The notes beneath the pieces are model-generated. The model did no database searches, had not been told where the DNA came from, and saw only the letters and a list, made by a program, of their open reading frames with translations. A DNA stretch of 9,081 nucleotides from Acidimicrobiia bacterium (GTDB lineage Bacteria > Actinomycetota > Acidimicrobiia > IMCC26256 > PALSA-555). A program made the position numbers and the translations under genes. The stretch is from positions 1 to 9,081 of the forward strand of contig JAFMJM010000087.1 of assembly GCA_017853455.1 (NCBI GenBank), given 5' to 3'. Shown one piece after another: positions 1-5,437 of the stretch; position 1 is the stretch's first letter, and the number at the start of each line of letters is the position of its first letter.

Positions 1-388
1 GGTGGTCGTCGAGCGACGCCCCCGGCGGGACCGCGAGCGTGTACCAGAGGTTGTAGTCGTGGTTGCGCTTGTAGTTGTGACTGACGCCGGGGTGCTCGCT
101 GATGACCGCGGCGGCCTCGTCGATGCGGTCGGGGTCGACCTTGGCGGCGACGAGCGACGACCCGTAGCCGAGCTCGCGGGTGTCGAAGATCGCCGACAGC
201 TGGCGCAGCACCCCGGTGCCCTTGATCCGGGCGATCCGGTCGAGGACGTCGGCCTCGGAGGTGTCGAGGCGCGCGGCGAGCGCGGCGTAGGGCTCGGCCT
301 CCAGCGGGAAGTCCCACTGGAGGGCGTTGAGGAGGGCCCGGTCGAGGTCGTCGAGCGTGGCGTCGGGGGAGTCGTTCGTCGTCGTCAT
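1..388 (-). CDS. Siroheme decarboxylase-type (AhbA/AhbB, NirDLHG-like) Lrp/AsnC-fold protein, C-terminus cut by window edge
   Basis: The visible 129 residues start at ATG 388. Residues 12-60 form a winged-helix Lrp/AsnC-like HTH region (LDDLDRALLNALQWDFPLE, then an alanine-rich helix and DVLDRIARIKGTGVLRQ). From about residue 62 an AsnC-like alpha/beta ligand domain begins. The stretch SHNYKRNHDYNLWYT (residues 103-117) matches the hallmark of the AhbA/AhbB and NirD/L/G/H family, which decarboxylates siroheme to didecarboxysiroheme on the way to heme or heme d1; classical Lrp regulators lack it. These genes are often misannotated as Lrp/AsnC regulators. The enzyme normally works as a pair of related subunits, sometimes fused; since the 3' end is missing, I cannot tell whether a second copy is fused or follows. 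The gene lies 100 bases downstream of the HtrA-like gene on the same strand. A strong AGGAG lies about 22 bases before this ATG, nearer to an overlapping short leader frame. Family call fairly sure; AhbA versus AhbB undecided. Confidence 0.82.
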   Translation of the reverse strand, partial: MTTTNDSPDATLDDLDRALLNALQWDFPLEAEPYAALAARLDTSEADVLDRIARIKGTGVLRQLSAIFDTRELGYGSSLVAAKVDPDRIDEAAAVISEHPGVSHNYKRNHDYNLWYTLAVPPGASLDDH

Positions 389-423
389 GTGACCGTCATG
401 GTGGCCGCTGCTCCTGAATCCAT
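385..423 (-). CDS. Possible 12-codon leader ORF overlapping the start of the siroheme decarboxylase-type gene
   Basis: Reading from ATG 423 gives MDSGAAATMTVT and then TGA at 387-385. The last base pairs form an ATGA overlap with the ATG at 388 of the downstream gene. A second in-frame ATG at 399 would give only MTVT; the AGGAG motif lies about 11 bases before it. The arrangement would suit translational coupling of the downstream gene. There is no coding statistic for so short a frame, so it may be chance. Confidence 0.25.
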   Translation of the reverse strand: MDSGAAATMTVT

Positions 424-458
424 CAAACCGGGGCCGTCGGTGGTCCGATGCGGGAGAA

Positions 459-474
459 CCGGCGGGAGCGCCGG
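459..474 (-). terminator. GC hairpin downstream of the HtrA-like gene
   Basis: On the minus strand, 15 bases after the stop of the HtrA-like gene, CCGGCG CTCC CGCCGG forms a perfect 6-bp stem with a 4-base loop, followed by TTCTCC. This resembles a short intrinsic terminator with a poor U-tract, as is common in high-GC actinobacteria. It would separate the HtrA-like gene from the siroheme decarboxylase-type gene. Chance GC hairpins are frequent at this base composition. Confidence 0.35.
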
Positions 475-488
475 GGTGTTCCGGGGGC

Positions 489-1661
489 TCACGCCACCAC
501 CGGCCCGCCGGCATCGACCCGCACGCTGTGCCCGAGTTCCACCGGCACCCGGATCCGCTCGCCGGCCCGCACCACGACGAGTTCCACCGGGTCGCCGGGG
601 CGGAGTCGCCGGACGTGGGCCGCCAGATCACCGGCGTTGGTGACCGGTCGCCCGGCCACCGACACCACGACGTCGCCGGGGACGATCCCTGCGGCTTGGG
701 CGGGCCCGTCGTCGACCAGGCCCAGCACCCGGGCGCCGCCCCCGGTGCGCTCGACGGCGTCGGCGGCGGCGATGCCGACCGAGCCGTGGGTCACCTTCCC
801 GCCGGCGACCAACTGGGTCACCACGTCTCGGACCACGGCCACGGGCACGACGGCACCTCCGGCGTCGGCGAGGACACCCACCAGGCGCCCGGACGGCTCC
901 AGCACCGCGCCGCCCACCGCCTGGGGGTCGGGCCGGGCGTCGGTGCGGACGAACGCCACGCCCTGGTGGCCGTCGGGCAGGACCACGACGGCGTCGACCG
1001 CCGAGACCAGACCGGTGGCGACGAGTGGACGCGGCCCCGGCCCGGTCCCGAGCGACACGACGGGCTGTCCGACCCGCAGGCCGCCGTCGGTGGCGGCTTC
1101 GAGGGGGGTGAGTGCGGCGCCGTCGACCCGGAGGACGACGAGGTCGGTCTCTGGATCGGTCCCGACGACGTCGGCGGTCACGATCCGACCGCTGCCGGTC
1201 ACGATCGAGACCCGCTCGGCGCCGGCGACGAGGTGGGCGGCGGTGACGACCCGCCCCGACGCCACGGAGACCCCGGACCCGACGGCGACCGGACCGCCGT
1301 CGCCGACGGTGACGGTGACGGTGACGAGGCCCGGTCCGTGCTCGGCCACGAGGTCGGCGAGATCGTCGGGCAGGGCTGCCCCGGCGGTCGCGGCCAGCCG
1401 GGATCCGACCACCTGCGACTCGGCCGGGGGTCGGTCGAGGCGACCGCCGGCGGCCGCGAGGGCGCCGACGGTCACCGCCGCTCCGATCAGGAATGCGGCG
1501 GTGGCGACGAGCCAGGACCGGGGGCGACCGGAGCCACCGGAGCGGCCGTTCGGAGCGTTGGCACGGGAGGCACCGGGGCCGCCCAGCTCGGTCGGATGGA
1601 ACCAGATCCGGTCCAGCGGATGGGGGGGCGGCCCGCTCGCCGCGTCGTCGTCGGCGGGCAT
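489..1661 (-). CDS. Membrane-anchored HtrA/trypsin-like PDZ protein lacking the catalytic serine (pseudoprotease)
   Basis: The protein has 390 residues. Residues 1-49 are a probable cytoplasmic tail containing WFHPTEL (20-26). A hydrophobic anchor follows at about 50-71, then a chymotrypsin-fold S1C domain (about 100-285) and one PDZ domain (about 294-377) with the usual VDDGPAQAAGIVPGD-type carboxylate-binding region. HtrA-like landmarks are present: VTAAHLV with His143 and TDLVVLRV with Asp173. The segment matching QTDAAINPGNSGGPL reads RTDARPDPQAVGGAV, so the nucleophile serine position is Val249 (GTG codon at 917-915) and the preceding Asn is Ala. The oxyanion-loop region is also altered. 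It is therefore most likely proteolytically dead and acts as a PDZ-bearing sensor, scaffold or decoy outside the membrane (inference). The start is ATG 1661, just behind TACACT, suggesting a leaderless mRNA. It is divergent from moaE. Confidence 0.88.
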   Translation of the reverse strand: MPADDDAASGPPPHPLDRIWFHPTELGGPGASRANAPNGRSGGSGRPRSWLVATAAFLIGAAVTVGALAAAGGRLDRPPAESQVVGSRLAATAGAALPDDLADLVAEHGPGLVTVTVTVGDGGPVAVGSGVSVASGRVVTAAHLVAGAERVSIVTGSGRIVTADVVGTDPETDLVVLRVDGAALTPLEAATDGGLRVGQPVVSLGTGPGPRPLVATGLVSAVDAVVVLPDGHQGVAFVRTDARPDPQAVGGAVLEPSGRLVGVLADAGGAVVPVAVVRDVVTQLVAGGKVTHGSVGIAAADAVERTGGGARVLGLVDDGPAQAAGIVPGDVVVSVAGRPVTNAGDLAAHVRRLRPGDPVELVVVRAGERIRVPVELGHSVRVDAGGPVVA

Positions 1662-1667
1662 GGGCGG

Positions 1668-1673
1668 AGTGTA
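1668..1673 (-). promoter_or_regulatory. Putative -10 hexamer TACACT for a leaderless HtrA-like transcript
   Basis: On the minus strand TACACT ends 6 bases before ATG 1661, so transcription would begin at or within a base or two of the start codon. No Shine-Dalgarno sequence precedes the ATG and no clear -35 element is seen. Confidence 0.4.
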
Positions 1674-1712
1674 ACGACGGGTCTGCTCGTGGCGTCGTCG
1701 CCCCCGGGCCCC

Positions 1713-1728
1713 GTGACCGGGCGGTCAC
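1713..1728. promoter_or_regulatory. 16-bp palindrome in the divergent HtrA-like/moaE promoter region
   Basis: GTGACCG GG CGGTCAC is a perfect inverted repeat with 7-bp arms. It lies about midway between the putative -10 boxes of the two divergent genes. A second inverted repeat, CCGCCA CCC TGGCGG, lies at 1743-1757. Either could be an operator for a dimeric regulator. The 169-bp region holds no other recognisable element or gene. Confidence 0.3.
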
Positions 1729-1817
1729 CGGAGCGTCGGACCCCGCCACCCTGGCGGCCCGGGGCACGGCGTGACGGGGCGCGGGGACGACGCCGGACGG
1801 CCTTTGGAGGGGGTCGG

Positions 1818-1823
1818 TACCAT
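1818..1823 (+). promoter_or_regulatory. Putative -10 hexamer TACCAT for leaderless moaE
   Basis: TACCAT is followed by 7 bases and then GTG 1831, the expected spacing for transcription starting on the start codon. This supports GTG 1831 over ATG 1771, because it places 1771 upstream of the promoter. No convincing -35 box is visible. Confidence 0.45.
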
Positions 1824-1830
1824 TGCGGTC

Positions 1831-2313
1831 GTGGTCACCCCTCCCGCCGCCGTCCCCGCCGCGCGGGCCGACTGGATCGCGTTGACCGACGGCCCGTTGC
1901 CCCTCGAGGCGGCGACCACCTGGGCCACCACCGCACGAAGTGGTGCAGCCGTGGCGTTCCTCGGGGTCGTCCGCGACCACGCCGAGGGTCGGACCGACGT
2001 GCGGGCCCTCACCTACGAGGCCTACGAGGAGGCCGCCGCCGAGCGCATGGCCGCCATCGCCGCCGAGGCCCGCCACCGCTGGCCCGAGGTCGAGCGCCTC
2101 GTCCTCCTCCACCGCCTCGGCGAGGTCGCCCTGTCCGAGGCGTCAGTCCTGGTCGTGGCGTCGTCGCCCCACCGGGCCGACGCCTTCGAGGCGGCGCGCT
2201 TCGCCATCGACACCCTGAAGGAGTCCGTGCCGATCTGGAAGCAGGAGCACTGGGGCGACCGCTCCGAGTGGTCGACCGCCGCCACCCCCGTGCGTCCCGT
2301 CGCGAACGCCTGA
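1831..2313 (+). CDS. moaE: Molybdopterin synthase catalytic (large) subunit MoaE
   Basis: MoaE transfers sulfur from the thiocarboxylated C-terminus of the MoaD small subunit to precursor Z (cPMP), making molybdopterin dithiolene in the cytoplasm. From GTG 1831 the protein is 160 residues, close to the family's usual length. Family landmarks in order: GAAVAFLGVVRDHAEG (38-53) at the active-site Arg, LTYEAYEEAA (60-69), HRLGEVALSEASVLV (94-108), the SSPHR turn (111-115), and DTLKESVPIWKQE (127-139). The last contains Lys130 and Lys137, at the spacing of the catalytic lysines of E. coli MoaE (Lys119 and Lys126). An in-frame ATG at 1771 would add 20 residues of non-conserved sequence, so GTG is preferred from the -10 spacing and the homology start. 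No moaD or other cofactor gene is visible nearby. It is followed after 14 bases by mreB, probably in one transcript. Confidence 0.93.
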   Translation: MVTPPAAVPAARADWIALTDGPLPLEAATTWATTARSGAAVAFLGVVRDHAEGRTDVRALTYEAYEEAAAERMAAIAAEARHRWPEVERLVLLHRLGEVALSEASVLVVASSPHRADAFEAARFAIDTLKESVPIWKQEHWGDRSEWSTAATPVRPVANA

Positions 2314-2327
2314 TCCGGGCCCCCGCC

Positions 2328-3335
2328 ATGTCCCTCGACCTCGCCATCGACCTCGGCACCGCCAACACGCTCGTCTACGCGCGCGGCCGGGGGATCATCC
2401 TCTTCGAGCCGACGGTCATCGCCCTCAACAGCCGGACCCAGGACGTGCTGGCCATGGGCAACCAGGCCTGGCACATGATCGGCCGCACCCCGGGGCACAT
2501 CGTCGCCGTGCGACCGCTGCGCGGCGGTGCCATCACCGACTTCGAGATCACCCAGCGCCTGATCCGGCTCATCTTCGAGCGCTCGGGGGTCAACCGGCTC
2601 CAGCGCGCCCGGGTGCTGGTGTGCGTGCCGTCGGGGATCACCCACGTCGAGCAGCGGGCCGTCCTCGAGGCGACCCGGCGCGCCGGTGCGTCGCAGACGT
2701 TCCTCATCGAGCAGCCGATGGCCGCCGCCATCGGTGCCGGGCTGCCGATCCACGAGCCGCTCGGCAACATGGTCGTCGACATCGGCGGTGGCACGAGCGA
2801 GGTCGCCGTCGTGTCCCTCGGCGGGGTGGTGGCCCTGCGGGCGGTGCGCGTCGGGGGCTTCGACCTCGACCACGCCATCCAGTCGCACCTCCGGCGCGTC
2901 CACAACGTCGCGGTCGGTGAGCGCACCGCCGAGGAGGTCAAGCTCGCGATCGGATCGGCCTACCCGACCCCCGACGAGTTCAAGGCCGAGGTGCGCGGAC
3001 GCGACCTCATGAGCGGGATGCCGCGCACGGTGGTCCTCGATCCGGAGGAGATCCGCGAGGCCATCGCCGAGCCGGTGCAGGCCGTGATGCAGTCGGTGAT
3101 CCAGGCACTGGCCGAGACGCCACCCGAGCTCGCCCAGGACCTGCTCGAGGTCGGGATCCACCTGGTGGGCGGCGGCGCGATGCTGCGCGGCCTCGACCGG
3201 CTGATCGCCCGCGAGACGGGCGTGCCGGTGCGCACCGTCGACATGCCGCTCGAGACGGTCGTGCTGGGGGCGGGTCGCTGCCTCGAGAGCTTCGACCGGG
3301 TACGCGACATGTTCATGGACAGCTCCCGCCGCTGA
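2328..3335 (+). CDS. mreB: MreB/Mbl-family rod-shape actin homologue
   Basis: MreB proteins are ATP-binding actin homologues that polymerise under the membrane and guide lateral wall synthesis. The 335-residue product has normal family length and all nucleotide-binding blocks: phosphate-1 IDLGTANTLVYARGRGIILFE (7-27), IGRTPGHIVAVRPLRGGAI (51-69), connect-1 FLIEQPMAAAIGAGLP (125-140), phosphate-2 VVDIGGGTSEVAVVSLGG (149-166), and the adenosine motif HLVGGGAMLRGLD (278-290). ATG 2328 places the phosphate-1 loop at the very N-terminus as expected, though the frame stays open far upstream. An oddity: the usual IEEPMAAA reads IEQPMAAA, so residue 129, aligned with the catalytic Glu of Hsp70-type ATPases, is Gln. 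No mreC, mreD, rodA or pbp2 gene follows; the next gene is convergent. It may therefore be a second, stand-alone MreB/Mbl paralogue (inference). It has no clear ribosome site and sits 14 bases after moaE. Confidence 0.92.
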   Translation: MSLDLAIDLGTANTLVYARGRGIILFEPTVIALNSRTQDVLAMGNQAWHMIGRTPGHIVAVRPLRGGAITDFEITQRLIRLIFERSGVNRLQRARVLVCVPSGITHVEQRAVLEATRRAGASQTFLIEQPMAAAIGAGLPIHEPLGNMVVDIGGGTSEVAVVSLGGVVALRAVRVGGFDLDHAIQSHLRRVHNVAVGERTAEEVKLAIGSAYPTPDEFKAEVRGRDLMSGMPRTVVLDPEEIREAIAEPVQAVMQSVIQALAETPPELAQDLLEVGIHLVGGGAMLRGLDRLIARETGVPVRTVDMPLETVVLGAGRCLESFDRVRDMFMDSSRR

Positions 3336-3346
3336 TCCGCTGCGCG

Positions 3347-3364
3347 ATCCGACCGGTGTCGGAT
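3347..3364. terminator. Hairpin between convergent mreB and HEAT-repeat genes
   Basis: ATCCGAC CGGT GTCGGAT is a perfect 7-bp stem with a 4-base loop in the 37-bp gap between two convergent genes. It begins 11 bases after the mreB stop and ends 8 bases beyond the stop of the minus-strand gene, so it could serve both directions. There is no U-tract on either side. Confidence 0.4.
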
Positions 3365-3372
3365 GACGGTCG

Positions 3373-4047
3373 TCAGTCGTCGGTCGCGTCGTCGGCGACG
3401 ATGCCGAGCAGGTCCTCGGCGGCCTGACGGACCTGCCAGTCGCGGTCGGTGAGGGCCGTCGCGAGCGCGGCGTCGACCCCGGGGCCGTCGAACGGAGCCA
3501 GGGCGAGCACGGCCCGGCGGCGCACCGCGGGCTTGTCGGTGCAGGCGGCGAGCACGGCGGCGAGACCGGCGGGGTCGCCGATCGCGCCGAGCGCCGCCAC
3601 GGCCGCCTCCCGGGCGAGCGGATCGGCGTGATCGGTCGCGCAGGCGACCAGGGCGGGGACCACCGGGGATGCGTCGGCGCCGACCTCGCCGAGGGCCCAC
3701 GCCGCGGCCTCGACCACGGTGGCGTCGGGGTCGGTCAGCAACGCCACCAGGGCGGTGGTGAGATGGGGGTCGGGGCTGCGGCGGCGTCGGGCGAGGGCCG
3801 GGGCGACGTCGGCCGCCCGCCGGCGCACGGCCGTGTCGGGATCGGTCACGGCGCGCCCCCAGGCCGCGGCCGCGTCACGGGCGGATCCGGCGCGCACGAC
3901 GGCGGCGACCGCCGCGGCGCGGACCGCCGGTTCGGGGTCGGCGGCGGCCCGACGGAGCGTGGCGGTGTCGGCGCTGGTGAGCGGTCCGCCGAGGCCGAGG
4001 GTGGCGATCGCCGCGGCCCGGGCGACCGCGTCGGTGTCGGGGCTCAG
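3373..4047 (-). CDS. HEAT-repeat (PBS-lyase-like) protein, apparent CTG start
   Basis: The product is about 224 residues and almost wholly alpha-helical. It contains roughly six degenerate 30-residue HEAT units, each with a TDPD/TDxD-like turn and an Ala-rich second helix: AAADPEPAVRAAAVAAVV, AVTDPDTAVRRRAADVAP, LLTDPDATVVEAAAWALGEVG, CATDHADPLAREAAVAALGAIG, ACTDKPAVRRRAVLALA, and ALTDRDWQVRQAAEDLLG. Such solenoids are protein-interaction scaffolds; the PBS-lyase-type name reflects sequence only, and no enzymatic role is implied. The homology ends at the overlap with the upstream gene. There is no ATG, GTG or TTG near the N-terminus of the repeats. CTG 4047-4045 overlaps the upstream TGA (CTGA) and has GGAG six bases before it, so I take CTG as the start. 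The next in-frame candidates upstream (a GTG near 4137 and ATG 4299) would read through the neighbouring gene in a shifted frame. Confidence 0.75.
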   Translation of the reverse strand: MSPDTDAVARAAAIATLGLGGPLTSADTATLRRAAADPEPAVRAAAVAAVVRAGSARDAAAAWGRAVTDPDTAVRRRAADVAPALARRRRSPDPHLTTALVALLTDPDATVVEAAAWALGEVGADASPVVPALVACATDHADPLAREAAVAALGAIGDPAGLAAVLAACTDKPAVRRRAVLALAPFDGPGVDAALATALTDRDWQVRQAAEDLLGIVADDATDD

Positions 4048-4223
4048 AGGTTGCTCCGCAGGACCGCCCAGCCCAGGCCGGCGGCGATGCCGACCAACGC
4101 GGCCAGGCCGAGACCCACCAGGACCACGAGGATGATCCACCGGGTCCCGGCCGAGAACTTCTTGAACGCCCGGACGATCCCCGTCGGTCCGTGGGCCTGC
4201 GTCTCGTGCTCGTACCAGGTCAT
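4044..4223 (-). CDS. Small single-pass membrane protein upstream of the HEAT-repeat gene
   Basis: The 59-residue protein from ATG 4223 has a polar, charged N-terminus (MTWYEHETQAHGPTGIVRAF, then KKFSAGTR) and one strongly hydrophobic span (residues 29-54, WIILVVLVGLGLAALVG and on), ending RSNL. The positive residues before the span suggest the N-terminus is cytoplasmic. GAGGAG lies 12 bases before the ATG, and an in-frame TAG lies about 45 bases upstream. The stop overlaps the presumed CTG start of the HEAT gene, implying translational coupling and perhaps a complex in which this peptide tethers the HEAT solenoid to the membrane (inference). I do not recognise a named family. The clear membrane-span code in this frame argues that the overlapping HEAT frame is not coding here. 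Confidence 0.7.
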   Translation of the reverse strand: MTWYEHETQAHGPTGIVRAFKKFSAGTRWIILVVLVGLGLAALVGIAAGLGWAVLRSNL

Positions 4224-4265
4224 GGCACTCTGGAACTCCTCGCCGGCGCCGACCGCCCGGCCCCG

Positions 4266-4271
4266 AACCTA
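4266..4271 (-). promoter_or_regulatory. Putative -10 hexamer TAGGTT for the small membrane protein/HEAT operon
   Basis: In the 64-bp divergent gap TAGGTT (minus strand) fits TANNNT and lies 42 bases upstream of ATG 4223, leaving a short leader that includes GAGGAG. The gap also contains the adjoining palindromes CCTAGG (4268-4273) and GCGATCGC (4273-4280), of unknown meaning. Confidence 0.25.
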
Positions 4272-4287
4272 GGCGATCGCACCCACG

Positions 4288-5400
4288 ATGCGGGACCACC
4301 GAACGCCGGACCCCGGTCCGGATCCCGAGGAGGAGCCCGGCCCGGCGCCGGTCCCGCAGTCACCGACCCGCCGACGGACGCGCGTCGCGCTGGTCACCCT
4401 GGGCTGGGCACTGCCGATCCTGGTGGTGGTCGCGTTGATCGCCGCCGCGATCGTGCGCGTGCCGTACGTCGTCATCTCGCCGGGCGCCGCGACGCCCCTC
4501 GACGACCAGGTGGTGTCGATCACGGGTGCATCCACCTACGAGCACGACGGCCGATTGCTGTACCTGACGGTCACGGTGAGCAACCGCGACCCCAACCTCT
4601 ACCGCTGGCTGTTCGCCAGCCTCGACCCCAACGCGGCGGTGATGAAGCGCGAAGCGGTCATCGGCTGCGCGTCGTACGCCGCGAGCGACCGTCTGGCGGT
4701 CGACGAGATGGACCAGTCGCAGGATGCAGCGAAGGCGGTCGCCCTCGAGCACCTCGGCTACACCGTGACCGACGAGCCCAGCCGGGTCCAGGTGATCGAC
4801 GTGCTGTGCGAGGGGCCGTCCGACGGCGCCCTCGAGCTCGGTGACGTGATCACCAGCGTCGACGGGACCGACGTCGCCCGGGCCGAGGAGATCCGTCCGA
4901 TCATCGTGGCGCACCGGCCCGGTGAGACCGTGGCGTTCGGCGTGCTCCGCGGCGACGAGCGCCTCACGGTCGACGTCCGGCTGGGGGAGCACGACGACTT
5001 GCCCGACGCCGGGATCGTGACCCGCACCGTCACGCCGCACCGGTTCCCGGTCGACGTCACCATCGACACCGCGCGGGTCAGCGGCCCGTCGGCCGGCCTG
5101 GCCTTCTCGCTCGCCATCGTCGACGACCTGAGCCCGGGTTCGCTGACCGGCGGCCGCACCGTCGCGGTGACGGGCACGATCGCCGACGACGGCTCGGTCG
5201 GGCCGGTCGGCGGGGTGGCGCAGAAGGCGGTCACGGCGCGGCGGGCGGGAGCCCGGCTCATGCTCGTGCCGAAGGGGGAGGAGGCGGAGGCCCGTCGCCG
5301 GGCGGGCGACATGCGGGTGGTGGGCGTCGCCACCTTCGACGACGCCGTCCGGGCCCTCTCGGGCGAGGCCATCACGGGGACGGCCGCGGACGGCCCATAG
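4288..5400 (+). CDS. YlbL-like membrane-anchored PDZ and Lon-type serine protease
   Basis: The 370-residue protein has a Pro/Glu-rich cytoplasmic N-terminus (1-32), one membrane anchor (about 33-56), and a conserved extracytoplasmic stretch VPYVVISPGAATPL (58-71). A PDZ domain (about 177-232, with LELGDVITSVDGTDV) and a C-terminal Lon protease-like domain (about 250-358) follow. The Lon Ser/Lys dyad is intact: Ser268 in RVSGPSAGLAF and Lys313 in GPVGGVAQKAVTARRAGA. Family length and order match Bacillus YlbL and its actinobacterial counterparts, where the protease faces outward and is not ATP-driven. The Bacillus protein is linked to degradation of the cell-division inhibitor YneA; a role for this one is unknown. 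The start is ATG 4288, which has no ribosome site. The gene begins a co-directional run with the MuF-like gene (37 bases on) and the UPF0182 gene; in mycobacteria the YlbL and UPF0182 genes are likewise neighbours (from memory). Confidence 0.9.
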   Translation: MRDHRTPDPGPDPEEEPGPAPVPQSPTRRRTRVALVTLGWALPILVVVALIAAAIVRVPYVVISPGAATPLDDQVVSITGASTYEHDGRLLYLTVTVSNRDPNLYRWLFASLDPNAAVMKREAVIGCASYAASDRLAVDEMDQSQDAAKAVALEHLGYTVTDEPSRVQVIDVLCEGPSDGALELGDVITSVDGTDVARAEEIRPIIVAHRPGETVAFGVLRGDERLTVDVRLGEHDDLPDAGIVTRTVTPHRFPVDVTIDTARVSGPSAGLAFSLAIVDDLSPGSLTGGRTVAVTGTIADDGSVGPVGGVAQKAVTARRAGARLMLVPKGEEAEARRRAGDMRVVGVATFDDAVRALSGEAITGTAADGP

Positions 5401-5403
5401 CAT
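5398..5403 (+). promoter_or_regulatory. Possible internal -10 hexamer TAGCAT before the MuF-like gene
   Basis: TAGCAT overlaps the stop codon of the ylbL-like gene and fits TANNNT. Transcription would begin near 5410, giving a short leader to ATG 5438 or 5456. There is no clear -35 element, so read-through from upstream is equally possible. Confidence 0.25.
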
Positions 5404-5437
5404 CGGGGCGGGCCCACCCGGCGACGGCCGGGACCGG

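Noticed and set aside
448..1674. 408-residue plus-strand frame rich in Thr/Pro/Ala/Ser
   Set aside because: Antisense shadow of the HtrA-like gene, which has clear trypsin-like and PDZ motifs on the minus strand.
1771..1830. ATG 1771 as the start of moaE
   Set aside because: The extra 20 residues show no family similarity and a -10-like TACCAT lies between it and GTG 1831 at leaderless spacing.
628..2112. 494-residue minus-strand frame
   Set aside because: Arg/Gly-rich shadow in another frame of the HtrA-like gene, continuing antisense to moaE.
528..2327. Open plus-strand frame extending upstream of mreB to give a 935-residue protein
   Set aside because: It runs antisense to the HtrA-like gene and out of frame through moaE, with Gly/Asp/Arg-rich shadow composition. 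MreB homology begins exactly at ATG 2328.
2022..3161. 379-residue minus-strand frame antisense to moaE and mreB
   Set aside because: Asp/His/Arg/Gly-rich complement of high-GC codons, no family motif, opposite two well-identified genes.
4268..4280. CCTAGG/GCGATCGC palindromes as an operator
   Set aside because: Short GC-rich palindromes are frequent by chance here and no second copy is seen in the window.
4048..4299. Start of the HEAT-repeat protein at ATG 4299, giving 308 residues
   Set aside because: The added 84 residues are Arg/Gly/Pro-rich, overlap the small membrane protein in a shifted frame and run across the divergent promoter region into the start of the ylbL-like gene.
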